A stretch of 64,000 bases of DNA from Pseudomonas tritici (GCF_014268275.3 NZ_CP077084.1:2728001-2792000); one strand, 5' to 3'. Shown: positions 8,725-18,237, counted from the stretch's first letter. The notes: a model not told the origin generated them from the letters alone. Numbers and translations are program-made.

Positions 8725-9453
8725 ATGCTTAAACTGTTTGCCCTGGCGCTGACCCTGCTAGCCGGTGCCGCTCATGCCGACGATACGCTGCACACCGACT
8801 TGCCGCTGTCGTACCTGGAGCAAACCCAGGGCGATGCGCGCAACCAACCGCTGGTGATTTTCCTGCATGGCTTTGGCAGCAACGAGGAAGACCTGTTTGG
8901 CATCAAGGACGCGCTGCCGTCCACGTGGACTTATTTGTCGGTTCGGGCGCCCATGCCGGTCGATCCGAATGGATTCCGCTGGTTTACCAAGACGCCGGGT
9001 GACGGCGATTACGATGGTGTCACGGCCGATCTTCAGCGCAGTGCGGGGCTGATCAAGGACTTCGTCGCCAAAGCCACCGCCAAGTACCACACCCGGAGCG
9101 ATCGGGTGTTCCTGATTGGTTTCAGCCAGGGCGCGATCATGTCGTATGAGGTGGCGTTGCGTGACCCGCAGCTGGTGCGGGGGATTGCGGCGTTGAGTGG
9201 CAGCGTGTTGCCGGTGCTCAAGGCTGAGCTGAAACCGGATGAATCATTGGGCAAGCTGGCGATCTTTATTGGTCACGGCACCTTGGACCAGGCGCTGCCG
9301 TATGCATCGGCGACCCGGGCAAACGAGGTGCTGACGGGGCTGGGGTTGAAGCCGGAGTTTCATGGGTATCCGGGGATGAACCACACCGTCAGTGAGGCGG
9401 AAGTGCAGGACTTGAAGATTTGGCTGGAAAAAAGCCTGAGGCAAACGCCGTAA
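8725..9453 (+). CDS. Exported alpha/beta hydrolase (carboxylesterase-like)
   Basis: This 242-aa protein has a signal peptide (about residues 1-18, ending GAAHA) and an alpha/beta-hydrolase fold of the YpfH/carboxylesterase type. Visible elements are the oxyanion segment FLHGFGSNEEDL at about 48-59, the nucleophile elbow GFSQGA at about 133-138 (Ser at about 135), an Asp-bearing IFIGHGTLDQALPY near 190, and the late His in GMNHTVSE. It would cleave esters or thioesters in the periplasm. It follows cobF by 11 bp but has no obvious metabolic link to cobalamin. Confidence 0.8.
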   Translation: MLKLFALALTLLAGAAHADDTLHTDLPLSYLEQTQGDARNQPLVIFLHGFGSNEEDLFGIKDALPSTWTYLSVRAPMPVDPNGFRWFTKTPGDGDYDGVTADLQRSAGLIKDFVAKATAKYHTRSDRVFLIGFSQGAIMSYEVALRDPQLVRGIAALSGSVLPVLKAELKPDESLGKLAIFIGHGTLDQALPYASATRANEVLTGLGLKPEFHGYPGMNHTVSEAEVQDLKIWLEKSLRQTP

Positions 9454-9460
9454 AAAATGT

Positions 9461-9482
9461 GGGAGCTGGCTTGCCTGCTCCC
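9461..9482. repeat. Half REP-like hairpin
   Basis: GGGAGC and GCTCCC form a 6-bp stem around a 10-base loop containing TGGCTTGCC. This is a truncated member of the GTGGGAGCTGGCTTGCC repeat class. It lies between converging genes, 7 bases after the hydrolase stop, and could help terminate transcription. No T-run follows, so intrinsic termination is doubtful. Confidence 0.5.
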
Positions 9483-9513
9483 CCATTGGTTTTGTGTTGC
9501 TTGGGAGATCGGG

Positions 9514-10068
9514 TTACTTACCGCCTGTAATCTGCTTCACCAACGCCGCATGCCCCTTGGCATCATCCGCCCGCGAAATCGCCTGGATCACCAGCAAATG
9601 ATTGCCCGAACCGCCGAGGAACGTGGATTGCAACGTCTTGCCGCCACCCTGGGTGGCGGTGCTGTCCACTTGGCGCAGGCCCAGGCCCTTTAAGTTCAGC
9701 TTCTTCTCGCTCTGCTTCTTGAAGTCAGGCAGCGCTGCGCTCTGGTCCTTGACGAAGCCGGCCACGGCGCCATCGAGGAACTGCGCGTCGTTATCCCCGA
9801 TGGTTACTCCATCGTTACGCACGGTTTCGGCGACGATCACCACACTTTTCGTGGTTTGGTTGGCGTACATCGTGCCTTGGGTATCGGCGGTGCCATCATC
9901 CGCCTTGCCAGCCGGCAAGGTGTCGGCAGCGTAGGCCTTGGGCAGGTTGAAGGTGAACTTGCCGCCCAGGGTAGAGATGGTTTGCGTAGTTGGCTTGGAG
10001 GCGGCGAAGACACTGCCGGCAGTAAGCGCGAGGACCAGCAGGGCGGCGGTCTTGGTGAAAGTGGCCAT
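9514..10068 (-). CDS. Small exported protein of unknown function
   Basis: This is a 184-aa protein. The start at 10068 (MATFTKTAALLVLALTAG) is preferred over 10101 because a GGAG site precedes it and a clean signal peptide follows, with likely cleavage after VFA near residue 23. The mature part is a single compact domain rich in Lys, Gly and Thr, with SVVIVAETVRNDG in the middle and no Cys, so it has no disulfides or lipid anchor. Similar periplasmic proteins are common in Pseudomonas without assigned function. It may share a transcript with the antiporter gene upstream of it, 72 bp away. Confidence 0.65.
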   Translation of the reverse strand: MATFTKTAALLVLALTAGSVFAASKPTTQTISTLGGKFTFNLPKAYAADTLPAGKADDGTADTQGTMYANQTTKSVVIVAETVRNDGVTIGDNDAQFLDGAVAGFVKDQSAALPDFKKQSEKKLNLKGLGLRQVDSTATQGGGKTLQSTFLGGSGNHLLVIQAISRADDAKGHAALVKQITGGK

Positions 10069-10140
10069 GAAGCGCTCCAGGGATGAACGAAATTGCGGCA
10101 TATTCTGTCAGAATTTTCGCAAGATCGTTCACCGATAGCC

Positions 10141-11949
10141 TCACACCTTGTCGGACTCTTCCTCGAGTCGGTCCATCTCAAACAGCCGCGCCAACTCCGT
10201 CCGCGCTTCTTGAGCGGTCTGCATCACTTTCGCTGCATCGTCGTACACCGCGTGTTGCGCCGCCAGCACTTGCAGGTCGTGGTTCTTGAAGCGCGTGATG
10301 CGCGCATCGGCCTGAGCCTGGCTCAAGCCCAGGCCGACCAGGGTGCGACGGCTCATTTCCAGGCTGGAGTAGAAGGTCTCGCGAATCGGTGAGGCGTCCA
10401 AGTCCACCAGGCGGTGCACGTGCTGGCGGTTACGCGCACGGGCGATGATCTTCATGTGCGGGTAGAGGTTGCGCACCAGTTCGGCAGTCTTGATGTTGAT
10501 CTCCGGGTCATCCATGGCGATCACAAAGAACTCTGCCTGGTCGACCTTGGCCGCGTGCAGGATCTCCGGGCGTTGCGGGTCACCGTAGAACACCGGCATG
10601 CCACCGAAGCTGCGGGTCAGTTCGATGGTCTCCACCGAGGTGTCCAGGGCGATAAACGAGATGTTCTGCGCACGCAGGATCCGCGCCACTATTTGGCCCA
10701 TACGGCCCATGCCGGCAATCACCACGCGCGGTGCATCGCTCTCGATGGCGCGGTATTCCTCCGGCACTTCCACCGGTTTGACCTTGGGCTTGAACAGCTT
10801 CGGGCACACCAGCAACAGCAGCGGCGTCACGGCCATGGAGAGGGTGATGGTCAGCACCAGCACATCATAGAGATGAGGTTCGAACAGGCCCTGGTCGCGA
10901 CCGATCTTGAACACGACAAAAGCAAACTCACCCCCGGCCGCCAGCACCACGCCCAGGCGCAGGGCGCTTTCGCGATTGAGGTCGCCCACCCGTCGGCCCA
11001 CGGCGTACAGCAGCGGCAGCTTCAAGCCGATCAGCAGCAGCGTCAGCCCGATCACCACCCATGGCGAGCTGAGCAACAGGCTGAGGTTCGCGCCCATGCC
11101 CACGCTGATGAAGAACAGGCCCAGCAGCAGGCCCTTGAACGGTTCGATCTGGGATTCCAGTTCGTGACGGTACTCCGAATCCGCCAGCAGCAAGCCAGCG
11201 AGAAACGCGCCGAGGGCCATGGACACGCCCACCAGTTCCATCAACCAGGCTGTACCGATCACCACCAGCAACGCCGTGGCGGTGGACACTTCGCGCAGAC
11301 CGGTCTTGGCGACGATGCGAAACACCGGCCGCAGCAGGTAGCGACCGCCGATGATGACCACGGCGATGCTGCCGAGGATCTGCAAGACATGCTGCAGGCC
11401 CTGGGCTTCGGTGGTGGGGTGATCGCTGCCGGCCAACAGCGGCACCATGGCGATCAGCGGGATTGCAGCGATGTCCTGGAACAACAGAATCGCAAACGCG
11501 AGGCGACCGTGTGGTTGGTTCAGCTCTTTGCGCTCGGCAAGGCTTTGCAGGCCGAACGCGGTGGACGAAAGCGCCAGGCCCAGGCCGAGCACAATGGCAC
11601 TGTTCCACGACTGGCCAAACAGCCACAGGGCCACCACGCCCATCACCAGGCCGGTGAGCAGCACCTGGGCCAGGCCAACGCCAAACACGGCCTTGCGCAT
11701 TACCCACAAACGCTTGGGTGACAGCTCCAGGCCGATGATGAACAGCAGCAGTACCACGCCCAGTTCAGAGAATTGCGCGACGCTTTGCGGGTTGCCGATC
11801 AGGCCGAGCACCGACGGCCCGATGATCACGCCGGCAAACAGGTAGCCCAGCACCGCGCCCAGTTGCAGGCGTTTGGCCAGGGGCACGGTCAGCACGGCGG
11901 CGAGCAGGAATACCACGGCTGCTTGTAACAGGTTGCCTTCATGGGGCAT
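10141..11949 (-). CDS. Monovalent cation:proton antiporter, KefB/KefC type
   Basis: This 602-aa protein starts at ATG 11949, with a GGAG site upstream; a longer frame to 11976 lacks one. About 12-13 transmembrane helices occupy residues 5-385, with typical CPA2 motifs (FIIGLELSP, LALSSTAFGLQ, FQDIAAIPLIA). A cytoplasmic RCK/TrkA-N domain follows from about residue 405 (VVIAGMGRMGQIVARIL), binding nucleotide and gating the channel. The family effluxes K+ in exchange for H+, in enterobacteria under glutathione-adduct control. Whether this one responds to glutathione adducts cannot be told. No KefF/KefG ancillary gene is adjacent. Confidence 0.88.
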   Translation of the reverse strand: MPHEGNLLQAAVVFLLAAVLTVPLAKRLQLGAVLGYLFAGVIIGPSVLGLIGNPQSVAQFSELGVVLLLFIIGLELSPKRLWVMRKAVFGVGLAQVLLTGLVMGVVALWLFGQSWNSAIVLGLGLALSSTAFGLQSLAERKELNQPHGRLAFAILLFQDIAAIPLIAMVPLLAGSDHPTTEAQGLQHVLQILGSIAVVIIGGRYLLRPVFRIVAKTGLREVSTATALLVVIGTAWLMELVGVSMALGAFLAGLLLADSEYRHELESQIEPFKGLLLGLFFISVGMGANLSLLLSSPWVVIGLTLLLIGLKLPLLYAVGRRVGDLNRESALRLGVVLAAGGEFAFVVFKIGRDQGLFEPHLYDVLVLTITLSMAVTPLLLLVCPKLFKPKVKPVEVPEEYRAIESDAPRVVIAGMGRMGQIVARILRAQNISFIALDTSVETIELTRSFGGMPVFYGDPQRPEILHAAKVDQAEFFVIAMDDPEINIKTAELVRNLYPHMKIIARARNRQHVHRLVDLDASPIRETFYSSLEMSRRTLVGLGLSQAQADARITRFKNHDLQVLAAQHAVYDDAAKVMQTAQEARTELARLFEMDRLEEESDKV

Positions 11950-12195
11950 TGCGAACTCCAGAATCTTTAAAGCCAATCAACAGGCGGGTATTAGAGCGCT
12001 TTTTACATGTCGAAAATTGTGTTTTTGCAGCGCGTGAGGCTGCATTGGGCGCTTTTCCTGCGGTAGATCGATGGTTTTGCCGGCTGGTCGGAAGGATGTA
12101 CAAACAATTTCCCGGTGTGGGCGGGTGGCAGCTCATCCAATTCATCTACTAGGTTTTATGCTCTTGAGTTTATATTCCTTGGGTGGCATATTTGC

Positions 12196-12561
12196 ATGGA
12201 CTGGGACATTGAATACACGGATGAATTCGGAGCTTGGTGGGAAGCGTTGGGCGCAAAGGAGCAAGTCTCGGTGTCTGCCAGCGTTGATCTATTGGGGCTA
12301 TTCGGGCCGGGTTTGCGCTTCCCCCACAGCAGCGATATCAAGGGCTGCCGGCACGGTAACCTGCGGGAACTGCGCATACAGCACGCGGGTAGGCCTTATC
12401 AGGTCTTGTACGCGTTCGATCCGCGACGATGCGCGTTATTGCTGATCGGCGGTGATAAAACCGGGCAACACCGATGGTATGAGGAACACGTCCCAGTGGC
12501 AGAAAAGCTGTACGACGTGCATTTGGATACATTGCGTAAAGAGGGCCGTACCCATGGCTAA
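12196..12561 (+). CDS. RelE/HigB-family toxin (Gp49-like)
   Basis: This 121-aa protein begins MDWDIEYTDEFGAWWEAL and has the RelE-fold pattern, with a conserved LRELRIQHAGRPYQVLYAFDPRR core (positions about 57-80) and a basic C-terminal helix. This is the Gp49/HigB branch of type II toxins, which are ribosome-dependent mRNA interferases. An upstream in-frame start exists at 12115, but the start at 12196 fits the family length. It overlaps the antitoxin ATG by 8 bp in the toxin-first order typical of higBA. Confidence 0.8.
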   Translation: MDWDIEYTDEFGAWWEALGAKEQVSVSASVDLLGLFGPGLRFPHSSDIKGCRHGNLRELRIQHAGRPYQVLYAFDPRRCALLLIGGDKTGQHRWYEEHVPVAEKLYDVHLDTLRKEGRTHG

Positions 12562-12859
12562 AAAATTCGCTGAACTTCAAGCCCGCATGACGCCGGAATC
12601 CCGTGCCGAAGCGCAGCAGTTGTTCAAGCAGCATCTCAAGGAAATGCCCCTGCATGAGCTGCGCAAGGCTCAGCAGTTGAGCCAGGAAAGCCTGGCCAAA
12701 GCATTGAATATCAACCAGGCGGCGGTTTCCAAGATGGAGCGTCGCACCGACATGTACATCAGCACGTTACGCGACTATATCCGCGCGATGGGCGGCGAAC
12801 TGGAGATTATTGCGACGTTTCCCGATGGCCAGGTCAAGATCGACAATTTCGCGTATTGA
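12554..12859 (+). CDS. HigA-like XRE-family antitoxin
   Basis: This 101-aa protein carries an XRE helix-turn-helix at about residues 37-80 (LRKAQQLSQESLAKALNI, AAVSKMERR). It begins inside the end of the toxin gene, so the two are translationally coupled. It should bind and neutralise the upstream RelE-like toxin and repress the shared promoter within 12000-12195. That upstream stretch holds no other gene. Confidence 0.82.
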   Translation: MAKKFAELQARMTPESRAEAQQLFKQHLKEMPLHELRKAQQLSQESLAKALNINQAAVSKMERRTDMYISTLRDYIRAMGGELEIIATFPDGQVKIDNFAY

Positions 12860-12907
12860 GTGCCATGCGGAAGCCTGGCCAGGTGCTGGGCTTGTCTGCT
12901 GCCGTTG

Positions 12908-13810
12908 TTACTTATCAGCCTGCATCACGGCGTGAGGCCCGACCGGCGCCAGGCTCACCGGCCTGCGGTATAACCCCACCGCCAACCCGACGATGATGGT
13001 CCCGATCGAGATCAGGTTGGGCGTGGAAATGCGCTCGTCCAGCATCAGCATCGAGCTGGTAATGCCAAACACCGGGATTAGCAACGACAGCGGCGCTACG
13101 GTGGACACCGGGTACAACTTGAGTAGGGAGTTCCAGCCCCAGTAGGCGAAGTGCGTGGCCAGGTACACCTGGAAGAGGATGGACAGGATCGCCGTCAGGT
13201 CGAGGTTGGCTTGCAAACCCTCGAACGCAGCGCCGCCATGCATCAGCCAGGCGGTGAGGAACAGTGGAATCGGTGGGATCAGGCTGGCCCACACCATGAA
13301 CGAGAAGATCTCCTTGACCCCGGATTTCTTGATGATCACGTTGCCCACGCTCCAGGCTACTGCGCTGAGTACGATCAGCATGACGCCGAGCACCGCATGG
13401 TTGCCGTCCTGGGTGGAAATGATTCCCGCCAAACCGATCAGGGCCAGCACGGCACCGAGCATCTGCGCGCCGCGGATTCTCTCCTTGAACAGCACAACGC
13501 CCCAGCCCAGGGTGAAGAACACGCTGAGTTGAATGATCAACGATGCAATACCGGGGCTCACACCCACCTGGATGCCGTAGTTGATCACGCCCCACATGCC
13601 CAGCCCGAAAATAATGCCGTAGGCGGTCACATAGCGGAACTTGACGGCAGGGCGCTTGATGAAGAACACCAGCGGCAAGGCGGCAAGGGCAAAGCGGATG
13701 CCGGTGAGGACAAACGGATCGATAGCGCGCAGGCCCAGTTTGGTGATGGGGAAGTTGACCCCCCATACCAGGGTGACGAGCACCGCAAGCGACAGATGTT
13801 TTTTCAGCAT
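12908..13810 (-). CDS. EamA-family (DMT) transporter
   Basis: This 300-aa inner-membrane protein has ten predicted helices arranged as two EamA repeats (about residues 5-135 and 147-285), including the WGVNFPITKLGL opening and an LFKERI motif at the repeat end. The start at 13810 follows an AAGGAGGG site and removes an implausible 33-residue hydrophilic extension. The family exports small metabolites, often amino acids or amines. It is divergent from the AraC regulator at 14017, which probably controls it through the 206-bp gap. Confidence 0.85.
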   Translation of the reverse strand: MLKKHLSLAVLVTLVWGVNFPITKLGLRAIDPFVLTGIRFALAALPLVFFIKRPAVKFRYVTAYGIIFGLGMWGVINYGIQVGVSPGIASLIIQLSVFFTLGWGVVLFKERIRGAQMLGAVLALIGLAGIISTQDGNHAVLGVMLIVLSAVAWSVGNVIIKKSGVKEIFSFMVWASLIPPIPLFLTAWLMHGGAAFEGLQANLDLTAILSILFQVYLATHFAYWGWNSLLKLYPVSTVAPLSLLIPVFGITSSMLMLDERISTPNLISIGTIIVGLAVGLYRRPVSLAPVGPHAVMQADK

Positions 13811-14016
13811 GGACCCTCCTTGGGTCAGGCGGCACAGCGCGATTGCGATGTGTCGCCGGAAATTCAGTTCAAGGCGAACCGTTGCGGGCTGGGAGTTTTT
13901 GACACTCATTTTCCGGAAACCCCTTCGATATCAGCCCAACATGGGGAGCAATGATTCTAGGTTGCAGCGTTATGGCCCGCTTGCTATGCCAGGTCATATT
14001 TTGACAAAATTGGGCC

Positions 14017-14814
14017 ATGTCGCCGACCTTCACTTACACCCCTTACACACCGGATAGCCCCGAAGCGGTGGTGACGCTGCGCGAGTACCCGTCCGGTACC
14101 GTGTTTCCACGCCACACTCACCGGCGCGGGCAGTTCGCCTACGCCTCGGCAGGCGCGTTGAAAATGTTTACTGACCTGGGCAGTTGGGTGGTTCCGCCGC
14201 AGCGGGCAATCTGGGTGCCGGGCGGGGTGTCCCACGAGATGCACATGCGCGGCGACGTGGTGATGCTCAATACCTACCTGGACGACGACGCGGTACGGCG
14301 CACGGGGTTGTTGGACCATTGCCAGGTATTTGGCGTATCGCCGCTGTTGCGCCACCTTTTGGAAGCGGCGCTGGCGATTGGGCCGTCGGCGTCTCCCGGC
14401 GTTCGCGACCGGTGCGTGCTGACCCTGTTGGTCGATGAAATCGGCGCCATGCCCGAGTTGCCCCTTAGCGCGCCGTTGCCTTCCGAAGCCCGGCTGGCCC
14501 GCTCCTGTCAGCGCTTCCTCGAAGCGCCCACACAGAGAATCTCCATCTGCGAGATGGCCGATTGGTCGAGCATGAGCCGGCGCACCTTTACCCGAAACTT
14601 TCGCGAGTGCACCGGCATGACCTTTGTGTCGTGGCGCCAGCAGGTGTGCTTGCTGGAGGCTACTGCGCGACTCAGTCACGGCTCGTCCATCACCGAGGTG
14701 GCGTTCGAGTTGGGTTTCAGCAGTCCCAGCGCATTCACGTCGGTATTTCGTCGTAACTTGGGCGATTCGCCAGCGCGCTACCTGGCCAAGTCCAAGGCCG
14801 CTTCCATGTTCTGA
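14017..14814 (+). CDS. AraC-family transcriptional regulator
   Basis: This 265-aa protein has an N-terminal cupin-like sensor (about residues 20-110; HTHRRGQFAYASAGAL and the VPPQRAIWVPGGVSHEM cupin strand) and a C-terminal AraC double HTH at about 165-260 (ISICEMADWSSMSRRTFTR, ITEVAFELGFSSPSAFTSVF). This arrangement is common in one-component regulators of adjacent exporters. It is divergent from the EamA transporter gene. The ribosome-binding site is weak. The ligand is unknown. Confidence 0.85.
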   Translation: MSPTFTYTPYTPDSPEAVVTLREYPSGTVFPRHTHRRGQFAYASAGALKMFTDLGSWVVPPQRAIWVPGGVSHEMHMRGDVVMLNTYLDDDAVRRTGLLDHCQVFGVSPLLRHLLEAALAIGPSASPGVRDRCVLTLLVDEIGAMPELPLSAPLPSEARLARSCQRFLEAPTQRISICEMADWSSMSRRTFTRNFRECTGMTFVSWRQQVCLLEATARLSHGSSITEVAFELGFSSPSAFTSVFRRNLGDSPARYLAKSKAASMF

Positions 14815-14917
14815 AAGGAGGAGGGCGCCAACGTCGTGCCTTTTCCCCCAGCGGTACGGCATTGAGCCTCACCCTTTGTTACTATCGCCGTCCCTTTTCA
14901 CCAGGAGTCACCGCCCC

Positions 14918-16471
14918 ATGCAGCACCAGTGGGATGAAATGCACCGCACCCGCAAACCCACGTTCGTACTGTGTGGCGAGCCTCAGGGCGATGTGCTCAA
15001 TCTCTACGTTCACGGTTATTCGGCGTTCTTCAACCGGCAACAATTGGGCAGCTTCAAGGCGCAGTTGGCGGGCATCGAAGGCTCGACCAACCTGATGCTG
15101 TTCTGGCCGGCGGGGCATTTTCTGGAAAACTTGTTCGCTCCCTTCAAGGATGTACTGGGCGCGATGCTCAGCGGCGGCAACCTGGGCGCGGCGACTGTGG
15201 GGGTGGGCAAGGCGATTGCTTATTTCCTCGATCACTACAAAAGCGTCGAGTCCCGGGTGGACGAAGTCGCCAGGAGCCTGTTACCGGAACTCGCCAGCTA
15301 CTTGCACGGTGAGTCCCTTGAAGTACGGCGTATCAACCTGATCGGCCATTCCCTGGGTGCGCGCATTCTGGTCAAGAGCCTGTTGGCCAGCCCTGAAACT
15401 GCCCGCGAACTGCCATTGGACAACCTGTTGTTGATGGGCGGCGCGATCTGTACGTCGAGCCCGTGGGATGAAGTCTCGGCACCGCTCAAGGGGCGTGTGA
15501 TCAACTGCCATTCCAGCAAAGACTGGGCCCTGGCGATGAAACCGGATACCGAACGTTGCATCGGCCGCTATGCGATCCCGGTCACGCCAGCGCTCAAGGC
15601 CAAGGTTACCAATGTGCACCTGGCGACGTTCGACCACGCCGCCTATTGGCCGCAGTTGCGGACGGTGGTGCAGTACACCGACCTGTTGCACGAGCGACGC
15701 GGCATGATCCGTTCCGATCAACGCAGCACTGAGGTACGTTTTGCCGAAGAGGACGCGGAACTGTTCCCGGCGCTGGTGCAGGCACGGCCGGAAGAATTGA
15801 AGTTCCTTGCTGAGTTAATGGCGCAAAAGCGCAGCGCTTCAATCGACGCCAGCGTGCGCGAGCCACTCAAATTGGCCATCGAGTTGCAACGCATGGGCGG
15901 TGATACTTTTATGAACCTGGCCCGCGGCCATGGCGTGAGTTACCGCCAGATCGCCGAAGATGTGGTGCAACGGTTGGGGATCAAGTTTGACGAACCTCTC
16001 GATACCGTCGAATTGGCAGACCTGGAAGCCCAGGTTGCGGAAAAGCTCATCGAACAATACAAAGACAAACTCAGTAACGCTGACCGGCAGGTGTTCGATG
16101 CGGAGCTCAAGGCGGCCGCGCAAAAGGAGCAGGGGCTGTTCAGCCGTTTCGATGTTGGCCGATCGGCCACCACTGCGTTGAGTGGTACGGCGTTGGCCGG
16201 GCTGACCGGGTTTATCCTGCGCCGTGGTGCCGCCACAGCGATTCCGGTGGTGGGTCAGGCTGTGGCAGCGGCGATGCTGCTGGTGAGCGGTGTACGCGCG
16301 TTTTCCGGCCCTGCGTATTCGATCACCACCCTGGCAGTACTGGTGATTGGGTTGATCCGCCAGCGCATGGAGCGCGAAGCGATGAGCCAGGAGATGGACC
16401 TGGTGGTGCAAGTTGTCGAAGCGTTCGATCTGCCGCGGGAGACGGTGATGCGCACGGTTGCGTCTGACTGA
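14918..16471 (+). CDS. DUF726 alpha/beta hydrolase fused to a YaaW-like domain
   Basis: This is a 517-aa protein starting at ATG 14918 behind CAGGAG. Residues about 25-265 form an alpha/beta hydrolase of the DUF726/TMCO4 type: VHGYSAFF, the nucleophile elbow GHSLGAR at 143-149 (Ser145) and a late DHAAYW. From about 285 the sequence matches the pattern of E. coli YaaW (UPF0174): LKLAIELQRMGGDTF, LARGHGVSYRQI, and a hydrophobic tail at about 425-490 (ATAIPVVGQAVAAAML, FSGPAYSITTLAVLVIGLI). The hydrolase would thus be tied to a membrane-associated domain. Substrate and role are unknown. It stands alone as a transcription unit, with mntH 41 bp downstream. Confidence 0.7.
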   Translation: MQHQWDEMHRTRKPTFVLCGEPQGDVLNLYVHGYSAFFNRQQLGSFKAQLAGIEGSTNLMLFWPAGHFLENLFAPFKDVLGAMLSGGNLGAATVGVGKAIAYFLDHYKSVESRVDEVARSLLPELASYLHGESLEVRRINLIGHSLGARILVKSLLASPETARELPLDNLLLMGGAICTSSPWDEVSAPLKGRVINCHSSKDWALAMKPDTERCIGRYAIPVTPALKAKVTNVHLATFDHAAYWPQLRTVVQYTDLLHERRGMIRSDQRSTEVRFAEEDAELFPALVQARPEELKFLAELMAQKRSASIDASVREPLKLAIELQRMGGDTFMNLARGHGVSYRQIAEDVVQRLGIKFDEPLDTVELADLEAQVAEKLIEQYKDKLSNADRQVFDAELKAAAQKEQGLFSRFDVGRSATTALSGTALAGLTGFILRRGAATAIPVVGQAVAAAMLLVSGVRAFSGPAYSITTLAVLVIGLIRQRMEREAMSQEMDLVVQVVEAFDLPRETVMRTVASD

Positions 16472-16512
16472 TAAGCTGCGTCTCTATCGAGTGTGTTTGC
16501 CTGGGATACCGC

Positions 16513-17832
16513 GTGAAATTCAGCCTGCCAAAAATCGCTACCGCCCCGTTTTGCCCGCCGGAAGTGGCCGGCTCCGTCGCCGTTGATCCCAAGGCTTCGT
16601 TCTTCAAGCGCGTGTTGATGTTCGCCGGGCCAGGCCTGCTGATCTCTATCGGCTACATGGACCCAGGCAACTGGGCCACGGCCATCGAGGCCGGCTCGCG
16701 TTACGGTTACAGCCTGCTATTCGTCGTGCTGCTGGCCAGCCTGGCTGGGATGGCGGTGCAATGCCTGTGCTCGCGCTTGGGCATCGCCACCGGCAAGGAC
16801 CTCGCGCAACTGTGCCGTGAACGCTATAGCAAGCGATCCGCCCGCACCCAGTGGGTGTTGGCAGAAATCTCCATCATCGCCACCGACCTTGCCGAAGTGC
16901 TGGGCTGCGCCTTGGCGTTTCACCTGCTGCTTGGCGTGTCGCTGACCACCGGCATTGTGATTACCGCTTTTGACACATTGTTGATCCTGGCGCTGCAAAA
17001 CCGGGGTTTCCGCCGCCTGGAAGCGATCATGCTGGCGTTGGTGGCGACCATTGGCGTGTGTTTCTTTATTGAACTGGTACTGATCAAGCCTTACTGGCCG
17101 GACGTGTTCAGTGGTTTTGCGCCTTCACTGTCGGCCATCAGCGATGCCGCGCCGTTGTACCTGGCGATTGGTATTCTCGGTGCCACGGTGATGCCGCATA
17201 ACCTTTACCTGCATAGCTCCATCGTGCAAACCCGCATGATCGGCAAGGACCTCGCCAGCAAACAGGACGCGGTCAAGCTGGCGCGCATCGACACCATCGG
17301 TTCGTTGGCCCTGGCCCTGCTGGTCAACGCTGCGATCCTGGTACTCGCCGCTGCCGCCTTCCACAAGACCGGCCACACCGACGTAGTCGAGATCCAGGAC
17401 GCCTACCACCTGCTTGACCCGCTGGTCGGTGGCGCTTTTGCCAGCATCCTGTTTGGTGTGGCCCTGCTGGCTTCCGGTCAAAGCTCTACGTTTACCGGTA
17501 CCATTGCCGGGCAGGTGATCATGGAGGGCTACCTCAACTTGCGCATTCCTTGCTGGCAGCGGCGCCTTATCACTCGTGGGCTGGCGCTGATCCCGGCGTT
17601 TCTCGGGGTATGGCTGATGGGCGACGATGCCATCGGCAAGCTCTTGATCCTCAGCCAGGTGGTACTCAGCCTGCAACTGCCGTTTGCGCTGTATCCGCTG
17701 ATTCGCATGACCGGCGATAAGCAACTGATGGGGCCGTTCGTGAATCGGCTGCCGACACGGTTGCTGGCGTGGTTCCTGTTTGCGGTGATCAGTGGGGCGA
17801 ATGCGTGGTTGATTGCGCAGTGGGTGTTTTGA
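16513..17832 (+). CDS. mntH: Nramp-family Mn2+/divalent metal transporter
   Basis: This 439-aa protein begins at a GTG. It has 11 predicted helices and both Nramp metal-binding signatures: DPGNWAT in helix 1 (about residues 51-57) and MPHNLYLHSS in helix 6 (about 225-234). It couples uptake of Mn2+ (and possibly Fe2+) to protons across the inner membrane. It is the last of the rightward genes here, with a VapC gene converging from the other side. No clear metalloregulator box was recognised in the short upstream gap. Confidence 0.9.
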   Translation: MKFSLPKIATAPFCPPEVAGSVAVDPKASFFKRVLMFAGPGLLISIGYMDPGNWATAIEAGSRYGYSLLFVVLLASLAGMAVQCLCSRLGIATGKDLAQLCRERYSKRSARTQWVLAEISIIATDLAEVLGCALAFHLLLGVSLTTGIVITAFDTLLILALQNRGFRRLEAIMLALVATIGVCFFIELVLIKPYWPDVFSGFAPSLSAISDAAPLYLAIGILGATVMPHNLYLHSSIVQTRMIGKDLASKQDAVKLARIDTIGSLALALLVNAAILVLAAAAFHKTGHTDVVEIQDAYHLLDPLVGGAFASILFGVALLASGQSSTFTGTIAGQVIMEGYLNLRIPCWQRRLITRGLALIPAFLGVWLMGDDAIGKLLILSQVVLSLQLPFALYPLIRMTGDKQLMGPFVNRLPTRLLAWFLFAVISGANAWLIAQWVF

Positions 17833-17859
17833 TTGGCGCTGTGCAGCCATTGCGAATCT

Positions 17860-18237
17860 CTACACCAGGATCGCCAACGGCGTGTACTGGGCGATCTGGG
17901 GGGCGGCCGTCAATAACTTCATCGGTTCGCTCACGGCCGTCGCAACGATGAGCCGATCAAAGGGGTCCTTGTGATGGTGCTCGAGATCCTTCACCGCAAT
18001 GGTATGTTCTGAAGTGATGGGCAGTTCGACGAACCCGCTTTCCAGGCAGTACCAACGGATTTCCTCCAGATCGACAGTGAGTTTCCCTAACCCGACCTTG
18101 ATTGCCATCTCCCAGAATGTTGCAGCGCTGATGTAAATATCTGCAGCATCCTCAATCAGTTTTTTGGCTTTGCTCGATAGCTTGGGATCATCAGTCAGTG
18201 TCCAAAGCAGGATATGGGTATCGAGCAGCACTCTCAC
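17860..18237 (-). CDS. PIN-domain toxin, VapC-like
   Basis: This is a 125-aa PIN-domain ribonuclease. Acidic residues expected for Mg2+ binding are visible: Asp in LLDTH near residue 6, Glu in FWEMAIK near 43, and Asp in DPFDRLI at about 92-95. It starts at a GTG that overlaps the antitoxin stop by 4 bp (GTGA), the normal antitoxin-first order. The toxin should cleave RNA when the antitoxin is degraded. Confidence 0.85.
   Translation of the reverse strand: MRVLLDTHILLWTLTDDPKLSSKAKKLIEDAADIYISAATFWEMAIKVGLGKLTVDLEEIRWYCLESGFVELPITSEHTIAVKDLEHHHKDPFDRLIVATAVSEPMKLLTAAPQIAQYTPLAILV

Noticed and set aside
10414..11721. Plus-strand open frame opposite the KefB/KefC-like gene
   Set aside because: His/Gln-rich antisense shadow with no start signal; the minus-strand antiporter explains the region.
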